From contig NC_088300.1 in the NCBI RefSeq assembly GCF_032854445.1, positions 806,001 through 870,000 of the forward strand: a stretch of DNA of 64,000 nucleotides, written 5' to 3'. A model generated the notes under the pieces. It ran no database searches. It was not told the origin of the DNA and worked only from the letters and a program-made list of their open reading frames with translations. The translations under genes and the position numbers were made by a program. This DNA comes from Liolophura sinensis (taxonomy: Eukaryota > Mollusca > Polyplacophora > Chitonida > Chitonidae). This document shows, one piece after another, positions 27,301-34,445 of the stretch (position 1 is its first letter; every line of letters begins with the position of its first letter).

Positions 27301-29647
27301 TACAAACGTAATCTCAGGAAAATTAAATTATTGGTTTGTAAAACAATCTTCCAAAGAAAATTAAAAGCATGTGAATTAATCAATTGATTTTAGTGAAAAG
27401 CACAAACCATATGAAACAGATGAGTATAACAAACAATTGCCACTGTGTGAACGGCACTTTATCATTTACAGATGCAATGCAACATGTTTAAAGTAGAAGG
27501 TAACCTTTCTTTGACACCCAGGAGAAATGAATTAAATATTAACATTTACATAAATCTATGCCATTTTAATGTAACTCACACTCATCTGTGTTGACAAAAA
27601 CCATTCCATCTGTGAGACAGAACATTGTCATCATTACCATCAGTGACCCCACCATCCTCACCTTCAGCGGGATTCTGCAAGACAAATAACATCAACACAC
27701 AGTGATTAGTATCCAGGTAATATGATCATACCTCATCAAAAACAGGTAATCCATGAAGCATAAGAACATAACATTGATGTGGGTTTGCAGAGCGGGAACG
27801 CAAGACATCAAGGATATTTTTGGTCTTTAGAAACCCATAGATCATAGAAATGTATCGATCAACATCTGGTATCATTTTGGTCAGGTCTGGACTAAGTTTC
27901 ACTGTCAATATTTAAGTTTGATTGCATTTTTAAATATATATTCAAATGATCAGCCCACAGTTACAGAAACTTATGTCCAGGTAATTTGTTTTAATTTCTG
28001 TGAACTGAAGGCCATGTTTTTACTCTGCAAAAGCACGCACCCCATAAAATCCTAGTGATGAATAAATCTTATATGTAAATCAAAACACAGGTAACAGATC
28101 TCCTTGGCCTAGACTGTAAGATATTTACTATTTTGGCATTACACACTGTCAACATTTAACATTTCACACACAAACACCACATGCATGTCAACATTTAACA
28201 TTTCACAAACGAACACCACATACATGCCAACGTTGAACAATTAACACATGATCACCACATGCATGTCAATGTTTAACATTTCACACATGAACACCACATG
28301 CATGTCAACACTGGATATTTCACACATGAACACCACATGCATGTCAACATTTAATATTTCACACATGAACACCACATGCATGTCAACATTTCACATTTCA
28401 CACACAAACACCACATGCATGTCAACATTTAACATTTCACAAACAAACACCACATACATGCCAACGTTGAACAATTAACACATGATCACCACATGCATGT
28501 CAATGTTTAACATTTCACACATGAACACCACATGCATGTCAACATTTAACATTTCACACATGAACACCACATGCATGTCAACATTTAACATTTCACACAT
28601 GAACACCACATGCTTGTCAAGGTTGAACCTTTCACACACGAACACCACAAGCATGTCAATCTTGAACTTTTCCCACATGAACACCACATGTTTGTCAATG
28701 TTGAACATTTCACACTATCACCACATGTTTGTCAACGTTGAACATTTCACACACGAACACCACATGCATGTCATTGTTGAACCTTTCACACACGAACACC
28801 ACATGCATGTCATTGTTGAACCTTTCACACATGAACACCACATGCTTGTCAACATTGAACATTTCACATGATCACCACATGCATGTCAATGTTGAACTTT
28901 TCACACATGAACACCACATGCTTGTCAATGTTGAACATTTCACACATGAACACCACATGCATGTCAATGTTGAACTTTTCCCACATGAACACCACATGCT
29001 TGTCAATGTTGAACATTTCACACTATCACCACATGTTTGTCAATGTTGAACATTTCACACACGATCACCACGTGCATGTCAATGTTGAACTTTTCACACA
29101 TGAACACCACATGCATTTCAACACTGAACATTTCACACCACATGCATGTCAACATTGAACATTTCACACATGAACACCACATGCATGTCAACATTGGATA
29201 TTTCACACATGGACATCACATGCTTGTCAACGTTGAACATTTGACACCACATGCCTGTCCACGATGACCATTTCACACCAGATGCATGTCAACATCGAAC
29301 ATTTCACACATGAACACCAAATGCTTGCCAACCTTGAACAATTAACACATGATCACCACATGCATGTCAATGTTTAACATTTCACACATGAACACCAGGG
29401 GCCTCCGTGGCTCAGTCGGTTAAAGCGCTAGCGCAGCGTAATGACCCAGGAGTCTCTCACCAATGCGGTCGCTGTGAGTTCAAGTCCAGCTCATGCTGGC
29501 TTCCTCTCCGGCCGTACGTGAGAAGGTCTGTCAGCAACCTGCGGATGGTCGTGGGTTTCCTCCGGGCTCTGCCCGGTTTCCACCCACCATAATGCTGGCC
29601 GCCGTCGTATGAGTGAAATATTCTTGAGTACGGCGTAAAACACCAAT

Positions 29648-29687
<40 letters not shown>

Positions 29688-31756
29688 GAACACCACATGC
29701 ATGTCTACATGGATATTTCACACATGGACATCACATGCTTGTCAACGTTGAACCTTTCACACATGAACACCACATGTTTGTCAACATTGAACATTTCACA
29801 TGATCACCACATGCATGTCAATGTTGAACTTTTCACACATGAACACCACATGCTTGTCAATGTTGAACATTTCACACACGAACACCACATGCTTGTCAAT
29901 GTTGAACATTTCACACACGAACACCACATGCATGTTACTGTTTAACCTTTCACACATGAACACCACATGCTTGTCAACATTGAACATTTCACACATGATC
30001 ACCACATGCGTGTCAACACTGAACATTTCACACCACATGCATGTCAACATTGAACATTTCACACATGAACACCAAATGCATGCCAACCTTGAATATTTCA
30101 CACATGGACATCACATGCTTGTCAACGTTGAACATTTCACACCACATGCTTGTCAACGATGAACATTTCACACCACATGCTTGTCAACATTGAACATTTC
30201 ACATCACATGCATGCCAACGTTGAACATTTCACACCACATGCATGTCAACGTTGAACATTTCACACCACATGCATGGACACCATATGCGTGATATGTACA
30301 GTGTAAAATTATAGTTGGATATGTTACATAAAGTACAGAAATATAAAACGAGTGGCTAATTAAAGCATCAGCAGTGTGGTGAGTTTAATGATTATTTACA
30401 TGTGACATTTGATAGTGTCCTACTTACAGGTTTACAAGCATGGCATTCAGCAAGATGAAGATTAAGTTGGGGACGGTGCTGGCAATGGCAATGTAAGCCT
30501 CGAAGGATGCCTGTAGATCTGTGCTGACTTCCTCGTCATGGTGGATGTAGTCTACAGGCAAGCTGGTGTTCCTTAACTTGAACTGAAAATACTAACAGAA
30601 CACACAACATCCTCGTCAGCACAAAAGGATTAATGATAATATTACCCGAAATGAAACTCAAAAATTAAATCTGACTCTTCACGTAAGATGTACACATTTA
30701 TTTGGTGTGAAATATGAAAAAAAATGTTAACTGCATATAACGTACGAGAAAAATATTAAGCTTGTATCAGAAAGATAATTATTTAACAAAGCAATTTTTG
30801 TACACAAAAACATGTTATGTTTAGCTATAGCTCTGACAAAAAGGATAGACTGAATTTTACAAACTGGAAATATGGAATTACTTGACAAAGCAAGCCGTGG
30901 ATTTCCACTACTCACCAGCATACATCACATTGCAGAAGTAGGAAATAATGTGATTAAAGCTACACATGTATGTGTCTTCAGGACCTACAAATTCCCCTAA
31001 AAACTCTTATTTTAGTTTTTCTTTGGCACCCACATGACAAACACATGAATTCAAAGAGAAGCCAACAGTGCAGGAAAATACTGATCCTTTGCGCAGACAT
31101 TTTTTACTGAAGGGTTAAATACCTTTAATACACAACACCAACGACTTACTTGTTTAGCAGTTATGAAAAAATTCCATGGCAATAGTGATCCCACGCCCAG
31201 AAGGTAGAAGATTAAATACACTGTATGGCACCTGTAAGAGAAAGGTAGACCTGGCAACATTCACAGACCTAATTCATGGTTGTGAACTCTTAACCTTTTA
31301 ACTTAATAGCCTGACCAATATGTAAATTAATTTTATCTTTCAATGTGCAGAATGTCAAAGCTGTTCGATTTGGAAGAAACGAGATAATCTGAAAGCACAA
31401 TCTACACCGCCTACTTCATGACAAAAATGGAACGGCCCGAACCTTGATGATTTTCCAATCTGACTACGCTTTGTTTACAACTTTCCGGTTTTGATGTTCA
31501 GGTTTCTGGAGGTATGTTAGAAAATTGCTAAATCTATTGAAAATAGTTGTCAACTGAATTCAAAGAGAAGTCAACACTCTGTTAAAACAAGTTTTGGCTT
31601 GAAATAAAGAGTTCCTGTGTTTGCTGTTTTCCATAACTGCTTGCATGACTCTATGAGTGAATAAAGAGGACAGTAACTCCAGCAATAGCTTTATTACCTG
31701 TCAGGTGGAATATAACGCACACGTGCTAACAAAGAGTCCTTCCTCTCATCCTCCAT
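9205..31756 (-). CDS. SLC29A: Equilibrative nucleoside transporter (ENT1/2-like), 13 coding exons
   Basis: Coding exons in transcript order: 31756-31698, 31231-31150, 30591-30428, 27674-27580, 25884-25834, 25233-25148, 23087-22941, 22619-22598, 20861-20722, 17823-17709, 16476-16391, 13942-13707, 9315-9225. All junctions are GT-AG and phases agree, giving 457 residues, the usual ENT size (human ENT1 has 456). Family hallmarks: TM1 LLPWNFF, TM4 [16 protein letters not shown]8 FNAADWSGR, and the C-terminal helix. A sequon (NTS) lies in the TM1-TM2 loop; the TM6-TM7 loop is acidic. It is an 11-TM plasma-membrane or organelle facilitator of nucleosides. The residue after LLPWNFF is Ile, as in ENT2, where ENT1 has Met33. 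The last exon looks frameshifted by one base near its end. Two exons (6 and 11) are embedded in tandem arrays of themselves. It diverges from WDR43. Confidence 0.95.
9425..9738 (-). mobile_element. SINE family 2, tRNA-derived, antisense in the ENT last intron
   Basis: On the minus strand a tRNA-like head (GGCCTAATGATTAGAGCGTC, then the B-box-like GGGAATCAAACCCGGGTC) is followed by GGTACTTGCTTGGCGCTCAA and ATGATACTTCAGCGTCGGCA. A diverged second copy is at 35550. Confidence 0.72.
9800..11370. repeat. 43/45-bp tandem repeat, about 36 copies, ENT last intron
   Basis: The unit contains GTGACAGATATGCTGTGTG and CAGAGTTCCTGTACAACAA. A TG dinucleotide is present or absent, giving 43- and 45-bp variants. 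Long frames of 300-440 codons are open on the minus strand across it and are not genes. Confidence 0.93.
11380..11834. repeat. 22-bp tandem repeat, left block
   Basis: The unit contains GATATGCTGCCCACTGAGGA. The same unit resumes at 13191; the two blocks flank a mobile element. Confidence 0.92.
11835..13191. mobile_element. Candidate non-autonomous DNA transposon (about 1.36 kb) inside the 22-bp array
   Basis: The left end CAGGGGTTCATAGAAGTC and the reverse complement of the right end CAGGTGTGCATAGAAGTC match at 16 of 18 positions. The element interrupts one 22-bp array, and both flanks continue with the array word CTGCC, which could be part of a target-site duplication. No long ORF lies inside. 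The first 200 bp resembles sequence at 62905-63120. CAGGG termini are typical of hAT elements, but an 8-bp duplication is not evident, so the superfamily is open. Confidence 0.65.
13191..13648. repeat. 22-bp tandem repeat, right block
   Basis: The same family as the block at 11380, with units containing CTGCTCACTGAGGACAGACA. It ends 58 nt from the donor of ENT exon 12 (13706). Confidence 0.92.
13707..13942 (-). CDS. SLC29A: ENT coding exon 12 (TM9-TM10)
   Basis: 236 nt, phase 0 to 2, after acceptor GGTGACAG, donor GTAAGT. Encodes [19 protein letters not shown], then [16 protein letters not shown] and [17 protein letters not shown], matching the ENT R..LIPLLLLCN and FSNGYLASL stretches. Confidence 0.95.
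14255..16476 (-). repeat. SLC29A: 73-bp exon-containing tandem array, about 29 copies of the 3' part of ENT exon 11 with its donor
   Basis: Each unit is the last 65 or so nt of exon 11 plus about 8 nt of intron (GTAAGTTG), spaced mostly 73-74 bp; a few are 69-70 bp where a short word is lost. About 24 of the units keep the GTAAGT donor; the rest read GTAAAT or similar. The copies at both array edges match the true exon best, with ACTGGAGTGG kept at about 14300 and 16430. Open frames with [12 protein letters not shown] in this region are translations of the array. Confidence 0.92.
16391..16476 (-). CDS. SLC29A: ENT coding exon 11 (TM8), seed of a tandem array
   Basis: 86 nt, phase 1 to 0, after acceptor CTGTCTGTTTCAG, donor GTAAGT. 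Encodes [20 protein letters not shown] and MVAGWVQL, with the FNxxDxxGR hallmark. This upstream-most copy is the only one with the 5' part of the exon and a true acceptor. Confidence 0.92.
16477..17204. other. ENT intron 10, unique part
   Basis: Unique AT-rich intron sequence; nothing recognised besides the flanking repeats. Confidence 0.4.
17205..17410. repeat. Dispersed repeat, copy A
   Basis: Clearly similar in the same orientation to 53325-53545, with shared words CATTTTTAGAG, AATATTATTT and GTCATGGA. The family is unknown and no coding capacity is visible. Confidence 0.65.
17505..17690 (+). mobile_element. SINE family 1, 3' part, next to ENT exon 10
   Basis: Shares CAGCTCATGCTAGCTTCCTC and the GTGAAATATTCTTGAGTATG tail with the full copy and ends in AATAAATAAATG. 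It is antisense to the transporter and about 20 nt from its exon 10 donor. Confidence 0.8.
17709..17823 (-). CDS. SLC29A: ENT coding exon 10 (TM7)
   Basis: 115 nt, phase 0 to 1, after acceptor TTTCCTCAG. Encodes [20 protein letters not shown] and [15 protein letters not shown]. Its donor (GTATGT) is about 20 nt from a SINE remnant. Confidence 0.93.
17900..20262. repeat. 72-bp tandem repeat, about 33 copies, ENT intron 9
   Basis: The unit contains GGTATGGGTCGTGTTAGAGT and CACTTGTACCCCATGCAGAC. It fills most of the intron between exons 9 and 10. I found no exon-like word in the unit. Confidence 0.94.
20263..20721. other. ENT intron 9, unique part
   Basis: The intron stretch between the 72-bp array and the exon 9 donor. 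No feature recognised. Confidence 0.4.
20722..20861 (-). CDS. SLC29A: ENT coding exon 9 (large cytoplasmic loop)
   Basis: 140 nt, phase 1 to 0, after acceptor TACATTCAG, donor GTAAGT. Encodes the acidic loop ([13 protein letters not shown]) and ends ALKIILKK, just before TM7. Confidence 0.9.
21115..21330 (-). mobile_element. SINE family 1, antisense copy in ENT intron 8
   Basis: In reverse complement it carries GTGAAATATTC and the CAGCTCATAG/CCTGGTTTCCTCCCAC words plus a decayed tRNA-like head. It lacks a clear A tail. Confidence 0.7.
21331..22597. other. ENT intron 8, unique part
   Basis: AT-rich unique sequence with no recognised exon or repeat. Confidence 0.4.
22598..22619 (-). CDS. SLC29A: ENT coding exon 8, 22-nt microexon
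   Basis: Between acceptor TATATTTTGTCAG and donor GTAAGA. It encodes QFSQFYM plus one base of a Gly codon. Without it exon 7 (phase 0) cannot join exon 9 (phase 1), since phase 0 in exon 9 hits TAG at once. The residues align with the conserved LPRLEFY stretch that follows TM6 in human ENT1. Confidence 0.8.
22941..23087 (-). CDS. SLC29A: ENT coding exon 7 (TM5-TM6)
   Basis: 147 nt, phase 0 to 0, after acceptor TTTGTTTGAAG, donor GTGAGT. Encodes [18 protein letters not shown] through [10 protein letters not shown] to LYFL. MSGQ-AMGG across the junction matches ENTs. Confidence 0.94.
23405..25233 (-). repeat. SLC29A: 103-bp exon-containing tandem array, about 17 copies of ENT exon 6
   Basis: Each unit is the 86-nt exon plus a 17-nt spacer that itself begins GT and ends AG (GTAGGTGTACAGTGTAG). 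I count 17 donor-like sites between about 23469 and 25148, mostly 103 bp apart. Most copies keep the exon frame open, with scattered substitutions: LSG/LSW, FPASY/FPARY/FPGSY/FPAMY, AAMSGQ/TAMNGQ. Several copies have C-tract expansions (near 23738, 24060, 24585). 103 is not a multiple of three, so read-through shifts frame. Confidence 0.93.
25148..25233 (-). CDS. SLC29A: ENT coding exon 6 (TM4-TM5 junction), first of about 17 tandem copies
   Basis: 86 nt, phase 1 to 0. It encodes [14 protein letters not shown] then [14 protein letters not shown], the ENT TM4 signature. This copy is the most upstream in the transcript and has a unique acceptor context (ACTTTGTTATAG), while the downstream copies are preceded by GTGTACAGTGTAG from the repeat spacer. 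It is followed by donor GTAGGT. I take it as the ancestral exon, but any downstream copy without a stop could be used instead. Confidence 0.85.
25262..25470. repeat. 64-bp tandem repeat, 3 copies, ENT intron 5
   Basis: The unit contains GTGGTAAGAGGACTTTCTGC and ATATATATCTA. It abuts the acceptor of ENT exon 6, ending about 30 nt upstream of it in transcript terms. Confidence 0.88.
25834..25884 (-). CDS. SLC29A: ENT coding exon 5 (start of TM4)
   Basis: 51 nt, phase 1 to 1, after acceptor TTTTTACAG, donor GTGAGT. Encodes [16 protein letters not shown]. Too short to be found as an ORF; supported by phase and family alignment. Confidence 0.9.
26010..26990. repeat. About 84-bp tandem repeat, 5 or more copies, split by a SINE
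   Basis: The unit contains GTTTATTGGGGTATAAA and GTGCAAACTTTTGTATG. A further partial unit (TTTATTGGGGTATAAAC) lies at about 26950, on the far side of the SINE at 26705. Confidence 0.82.
26705..26943 (-). mobile_element. SINE family 1, near full length, antisense
   Basis: In reverse complement it begins GGGGCCTCCGTGGCTCAG, has the GTGAGTTTAAGTCCAGCTCA B-box region and ends with the TTCTTGAGTATGGTG tail and a TAAA-rich tract. Confidence 0.85.
27000..27579. other. ENT intron 4, unique part
   Basis: Unique AT-rich sequence; an 89-codon plus-strand frame here has no recognisable similarity and is probably chance. Confidence 0.35.
27580..27674 (-). CDS. SLC29A: ENT coding exon 4 (TM3)
   Basis: 95 nt, phase 2 to 1, after acceptor TTGCAG. 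Encodes [15 protein letters not shown] and TM3, ending NTDE plus one base. Joining to exon 5 makes the family WQ motif (DEWQTDFF), which fixes the donor at GTGAGT. Confidence 0.92.
27675..28139. other. ENT intron 3, unique part
   Basis: No feature recognised between the exon 4 acceptor and the 39-bp array. Confidence 0.35.
28140..30290. repeat. 39-bp tandem repeat, roughly 45 copies, interrupted by a SINE, ENT intron 3
   Basis: The unit contains GAACACCACATGCATGTCAA and CATTTCACACATG; variants of about 25-30 bp lack CATGAACAC. The array ends 138 nt from the exon 3 donor. 39 is a multiple of three, so several frames stay open ([13 protein letters not shown]) without coding meaning. Confidence 0.94.
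29398..29684 (+). mobile_element. SINE family 1, full-length tRNA-derived copy with poly-A tail and target-site duplication
   Basis: The head has a polymerase III A box (TGGCTCAGTCGG) and B box (GAGTTCAAGTCC). The body has CGTATGAGTGAAATATTC and GTACGGCGTAAAACACCA, then about 35 A. CATGAACACCA flanks it on both sides (29387-29397 and 29685-29695). It sits inside the 39-bp array, so part of that match may come from the array itself. This is the reference copy for the other fragments in the window and looks young. Confidence 0.92.
30428..30591 (-). CDS. SLC29A: ENT coding exon 3 (extracellular loop 1 and TM2)
   Basis: 164 nt, phase 0 to 2. I chose the acceptor TTCTGTTAG, giving YFQFKLRN, over the TTTTCAG 9 nt inside the exon, because AKQYFQ matches the family. 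It carries an N-glycosylation sequon (NTS) and TM2 ([15 protein letters not shown]). Confidence 0.92.
31150..31231 (-). CDS. SLC29A: ENT coding exon 2 (TM1)
   Basis: 82 nt, phase 2 to 0, after acceptor CTCTTACAG. Encodes TM1 with [23 protein letters not shown] is the most conserved ENT signature. Confidence 0.95.
31698..31756 (-). CDS. SLC29A: ENT coding exon 1 (N-terminus)
   Basis: Starts with the ATG at 31756 and encodes [19 protein letters not shown] plus two bases of an Arg codon, then donor GTAATA. An acceptor-like TTCTGTTTTAG lies 4 nt upstream of the ATG, so at least one upstream noncoding exon is expected. The acidic start and PPDR before TM1 fit the family (human ENT1 has PQDRY). 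Confidence 0.88.
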
Positions 31757-34259
31757 TTTACTAAAACAGAAGGAGATATAATTTATAATCATTGTTCACA
31801 AGTACACATCACCTGATTTTGTGTGCCTGGAACAACAGGTGAGTCAACTTCTTTCAAAGTAAAATGGAATTACAATAACAGTAATTTTGGAATCATTTCC
31901 AGCTTCTTCTCCTGTTTTCCCCATCTCTACAATCTTAATTTTGTCAGAATAGGGTGTCTTGAAGACACTCAGTCACTACACATCCTTCCTCCTCCTTCCA
32001 CACACACACATGCTAAAACCATGGTGCAGATGAATCTTTGGTCCTGCTGGATATAAAAATACATCCACAGCTGCAGTATTAAATTATTTGATAACTTTAT
32101 GCCTCCAGATAGTATACAAAACTGATGTACAAACTGTGAACAAATCTATATAATTTATCCATTTTAGTTAACTTTCTCTCACACTTTGGAGAGTCAAATC
32201 ATGTTTCATTCCTATAAACTAATCATTTGAAGATTACAAATCTTCAGATTCTTGTAAATGTTTTTTTTTTTTTTACATCACTGTCCCTCTGTCATTATGA
32301 TGTGTACTTTCATGCAGGAGTATCACACAACTAGTTCACAGAATCTGTAAATACAAAAAGGGTCACCTCAGTTCTATATGCATAATTTAGAACCTAAGCT
32401 CTGGAAACCTGGCGACTCATGCTGAGTCTGGAACTCTGGTTGCAGGCACAACTAGATGTACGTGAAGAAGGTGCCAACATATCATGTTTTCACGGCTGGA
32501 AGTTTTAGAGCTACTAGAACCTGAATATGTTCATGGTACTGCATGACTCAAGCTTCATTAGATGTCTTATTATTTAGACAGTTGAAAACCACACAAATTC
32601 ACTTGGGCGCTGTTCTCACTGCTGTTTTTGCGTAAGTAAAGTGTGTTGGTTCTACTGAAATGGTAAATAAATGCATGTCTGCAGTCTTTAATCATATTCT
32701 ACTTATTAATATATTTGACTGGTGTTTTTGACTCACAAATATTTCACTTGGTGTGCAAAGCCAGCTTTATGGAGGGAGGAAGCCTGGCACAGCCAGAGGC
32801 AACCCACAACCACCCGTAGGTTGTTAGCAGACCTTCCAGTGTATGACTGGAGAGGAATACACAATAACAGGAGAAGTGATACATGTATATTAATTACAGG
32901 CTTATGAACACCAGACACTGTCAGATCCCATACTGCTACATGTAGTAAATCCCAAACTATCAACTTGTAGTTTATCTACGTACATCTCAACATCTTCAGA
33001 TAATTCAAGTTACATATAGAGCTTTTAACACAGCTCTGTTAATGTCATATATCGAAATGAACACCATTTACTGACTGCAAGAACAAATTTCTGAGGCAAG
33101 CTTGTACAAGCATCGTCTGTTAGGATGATAGAATTTTATAAGTCTGGCGGTCTAGGACCCTAAGCATTGAAAACGAGTACATGGAGAGACCGCGGACAGG
33201 TCTGTAACTGACTGTTGTATGCGAAAGTTATATCGTTAGCATACATTACGCTAGTTAGCAAACAATGTCTAATTCACTGGGCTACACTGACAGGAGTTGA
33301 AACTAGTAAAGTGAAGCTTGAGCTGGAGTAGCCAGGTAAAGCGAAACCTGAGCTAATTTTCAGTCACTCACGTAAGTATGAAGTCCTCTACCAGTGAAAT
33401 CAAGCATTCATTCTGGCATCATATGTCTCAATATTTCGTAACTCTATCATCGTTCGTCAACTTAATTTTTTTTCGGCAACTTTGACAAGTGGTTAGTTAC
33501 ACATCTACATGTACCTCACCTCAAACTGTAGCCGTCACCCCTGGAATCTGACTTCACATGGAATGTACTTAAAGGGACGCTACTCTAGATCGGTTTACTG
33601 CAATGGGTTGGCGGGGTGCGAGTGGTGGGTGATGCCTTGGGGCATTTTTTTTACTTATTTATTTATTTAAATTTGGTGGGGATGGCGTCTGTTAAGGCAG
33701 CAATATTTAATGATCGTTTATGAATTTTAACTGATACAAACTGAATGCTTTGTGCAAAAAAAAAAAAAATGAAAACATAAAAAAAAAATGATTGCAATTT
33801 ATCTGTCGTGTATGTCAAAGTTTGTACCATAAAACATTGATTTACGATAACATTCATCAGCTGAGGAATAATGCACAGTTACAATAATAGCTAAAGGAGT
33901 TCAAATAATACATTGTCAGCATTATATAGTCTCGAAATTATTTTGAATAGTTAAAGCTAACTTAATGATGAAAACTTTGATTTTTGTCTTTCTCCCGACC
34001 TATCCCTTTTCTTCTGTTTTTAAATTTCCAATTTAATTTTCTAGTGTAAGTATCTCCAAACCCCATTAAAAAGAAGGAAAATCAAAACTAAGTATCCACA
34101 CACTTGACATACCAAGGTCAGAATGGCTCTTTGACGAATGGGTCCATCAGAGAGACAGCTTTAGCTTATGAAGGCTAAAGGTGTCGCCTGTAACCCACAC
34201 TAGACCGGAACTCCAGTTTCAGGACATGACACACATGCGCAGTTTATCCCACGTGGTCA
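31757..34259. promoter_or_regulatory. Shared upstream region of the divergent ENT and WDR43 genes
   Basis: The two ATGs are 2.5 kb apart and head to head. Near the WDR43 start there are CCGGAA (ETS-like, about 34205), CATGCGCAG (NRF1-like, 34234-34242), the E-box CACGTG (34250-34255) and ATGGCG over the start codon (YY1-like). The first noncoding exon of the transporter must lie here but I could not place it. A decayed SINE sits at 32700-32860. Confidence 0.5.
32700..32860 (-). mobile_element. SINE family 1, decayed 3' part, antisense
   Basis: Reverse complement carries the CTGGTGTTTT/AATATTTCACTTG tail and GCAACCCACAACCACCCGTA in diverged form. The tRNA-like head is missing. Confidence 0.6.
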
Positions 34260-34445
34260 ATGATGGCGACCATTGCGCCAACCTCGTACTCCAGAAATGG
34301 GGAATATTTAGTTCATTCTAGTGCTGATGGTGTTATAAAAATCTGGGAAACAGAAACGGGCGTTCTTAGACAAGAATACACACCAAGTTCACATCTGTCA
34401 GCAGCTTGCACTTGTTTGGTGTGGTGTCCAACGAGGACGTCAGAG
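34260..34445 (+). CDS. WDR43: WDR43 exon 1 (first WD40 blades)
   Basis: Starts ATGATGGCG. Encodes VHSSADGVIKIWETETG and LRQEYTPSSHLSAACTCLVW, closely matching human WDR43. Donor GTGATT after TCAGAG is weak, but phase 0 to exon 2 supports it. Confidence 0.9.

Noticed and set aside
29398-29500. Possible tRNA gene
   Set aside because: A and B boxes are present but no cloverleaf acceptor stem closes; it is the head of a SINE with a poly-A tail.
28140-30290. Possible CRISPR-like array
   Set aside because: Repeats are directly adjacent with no unique spacers, in an intron of an animal gene.
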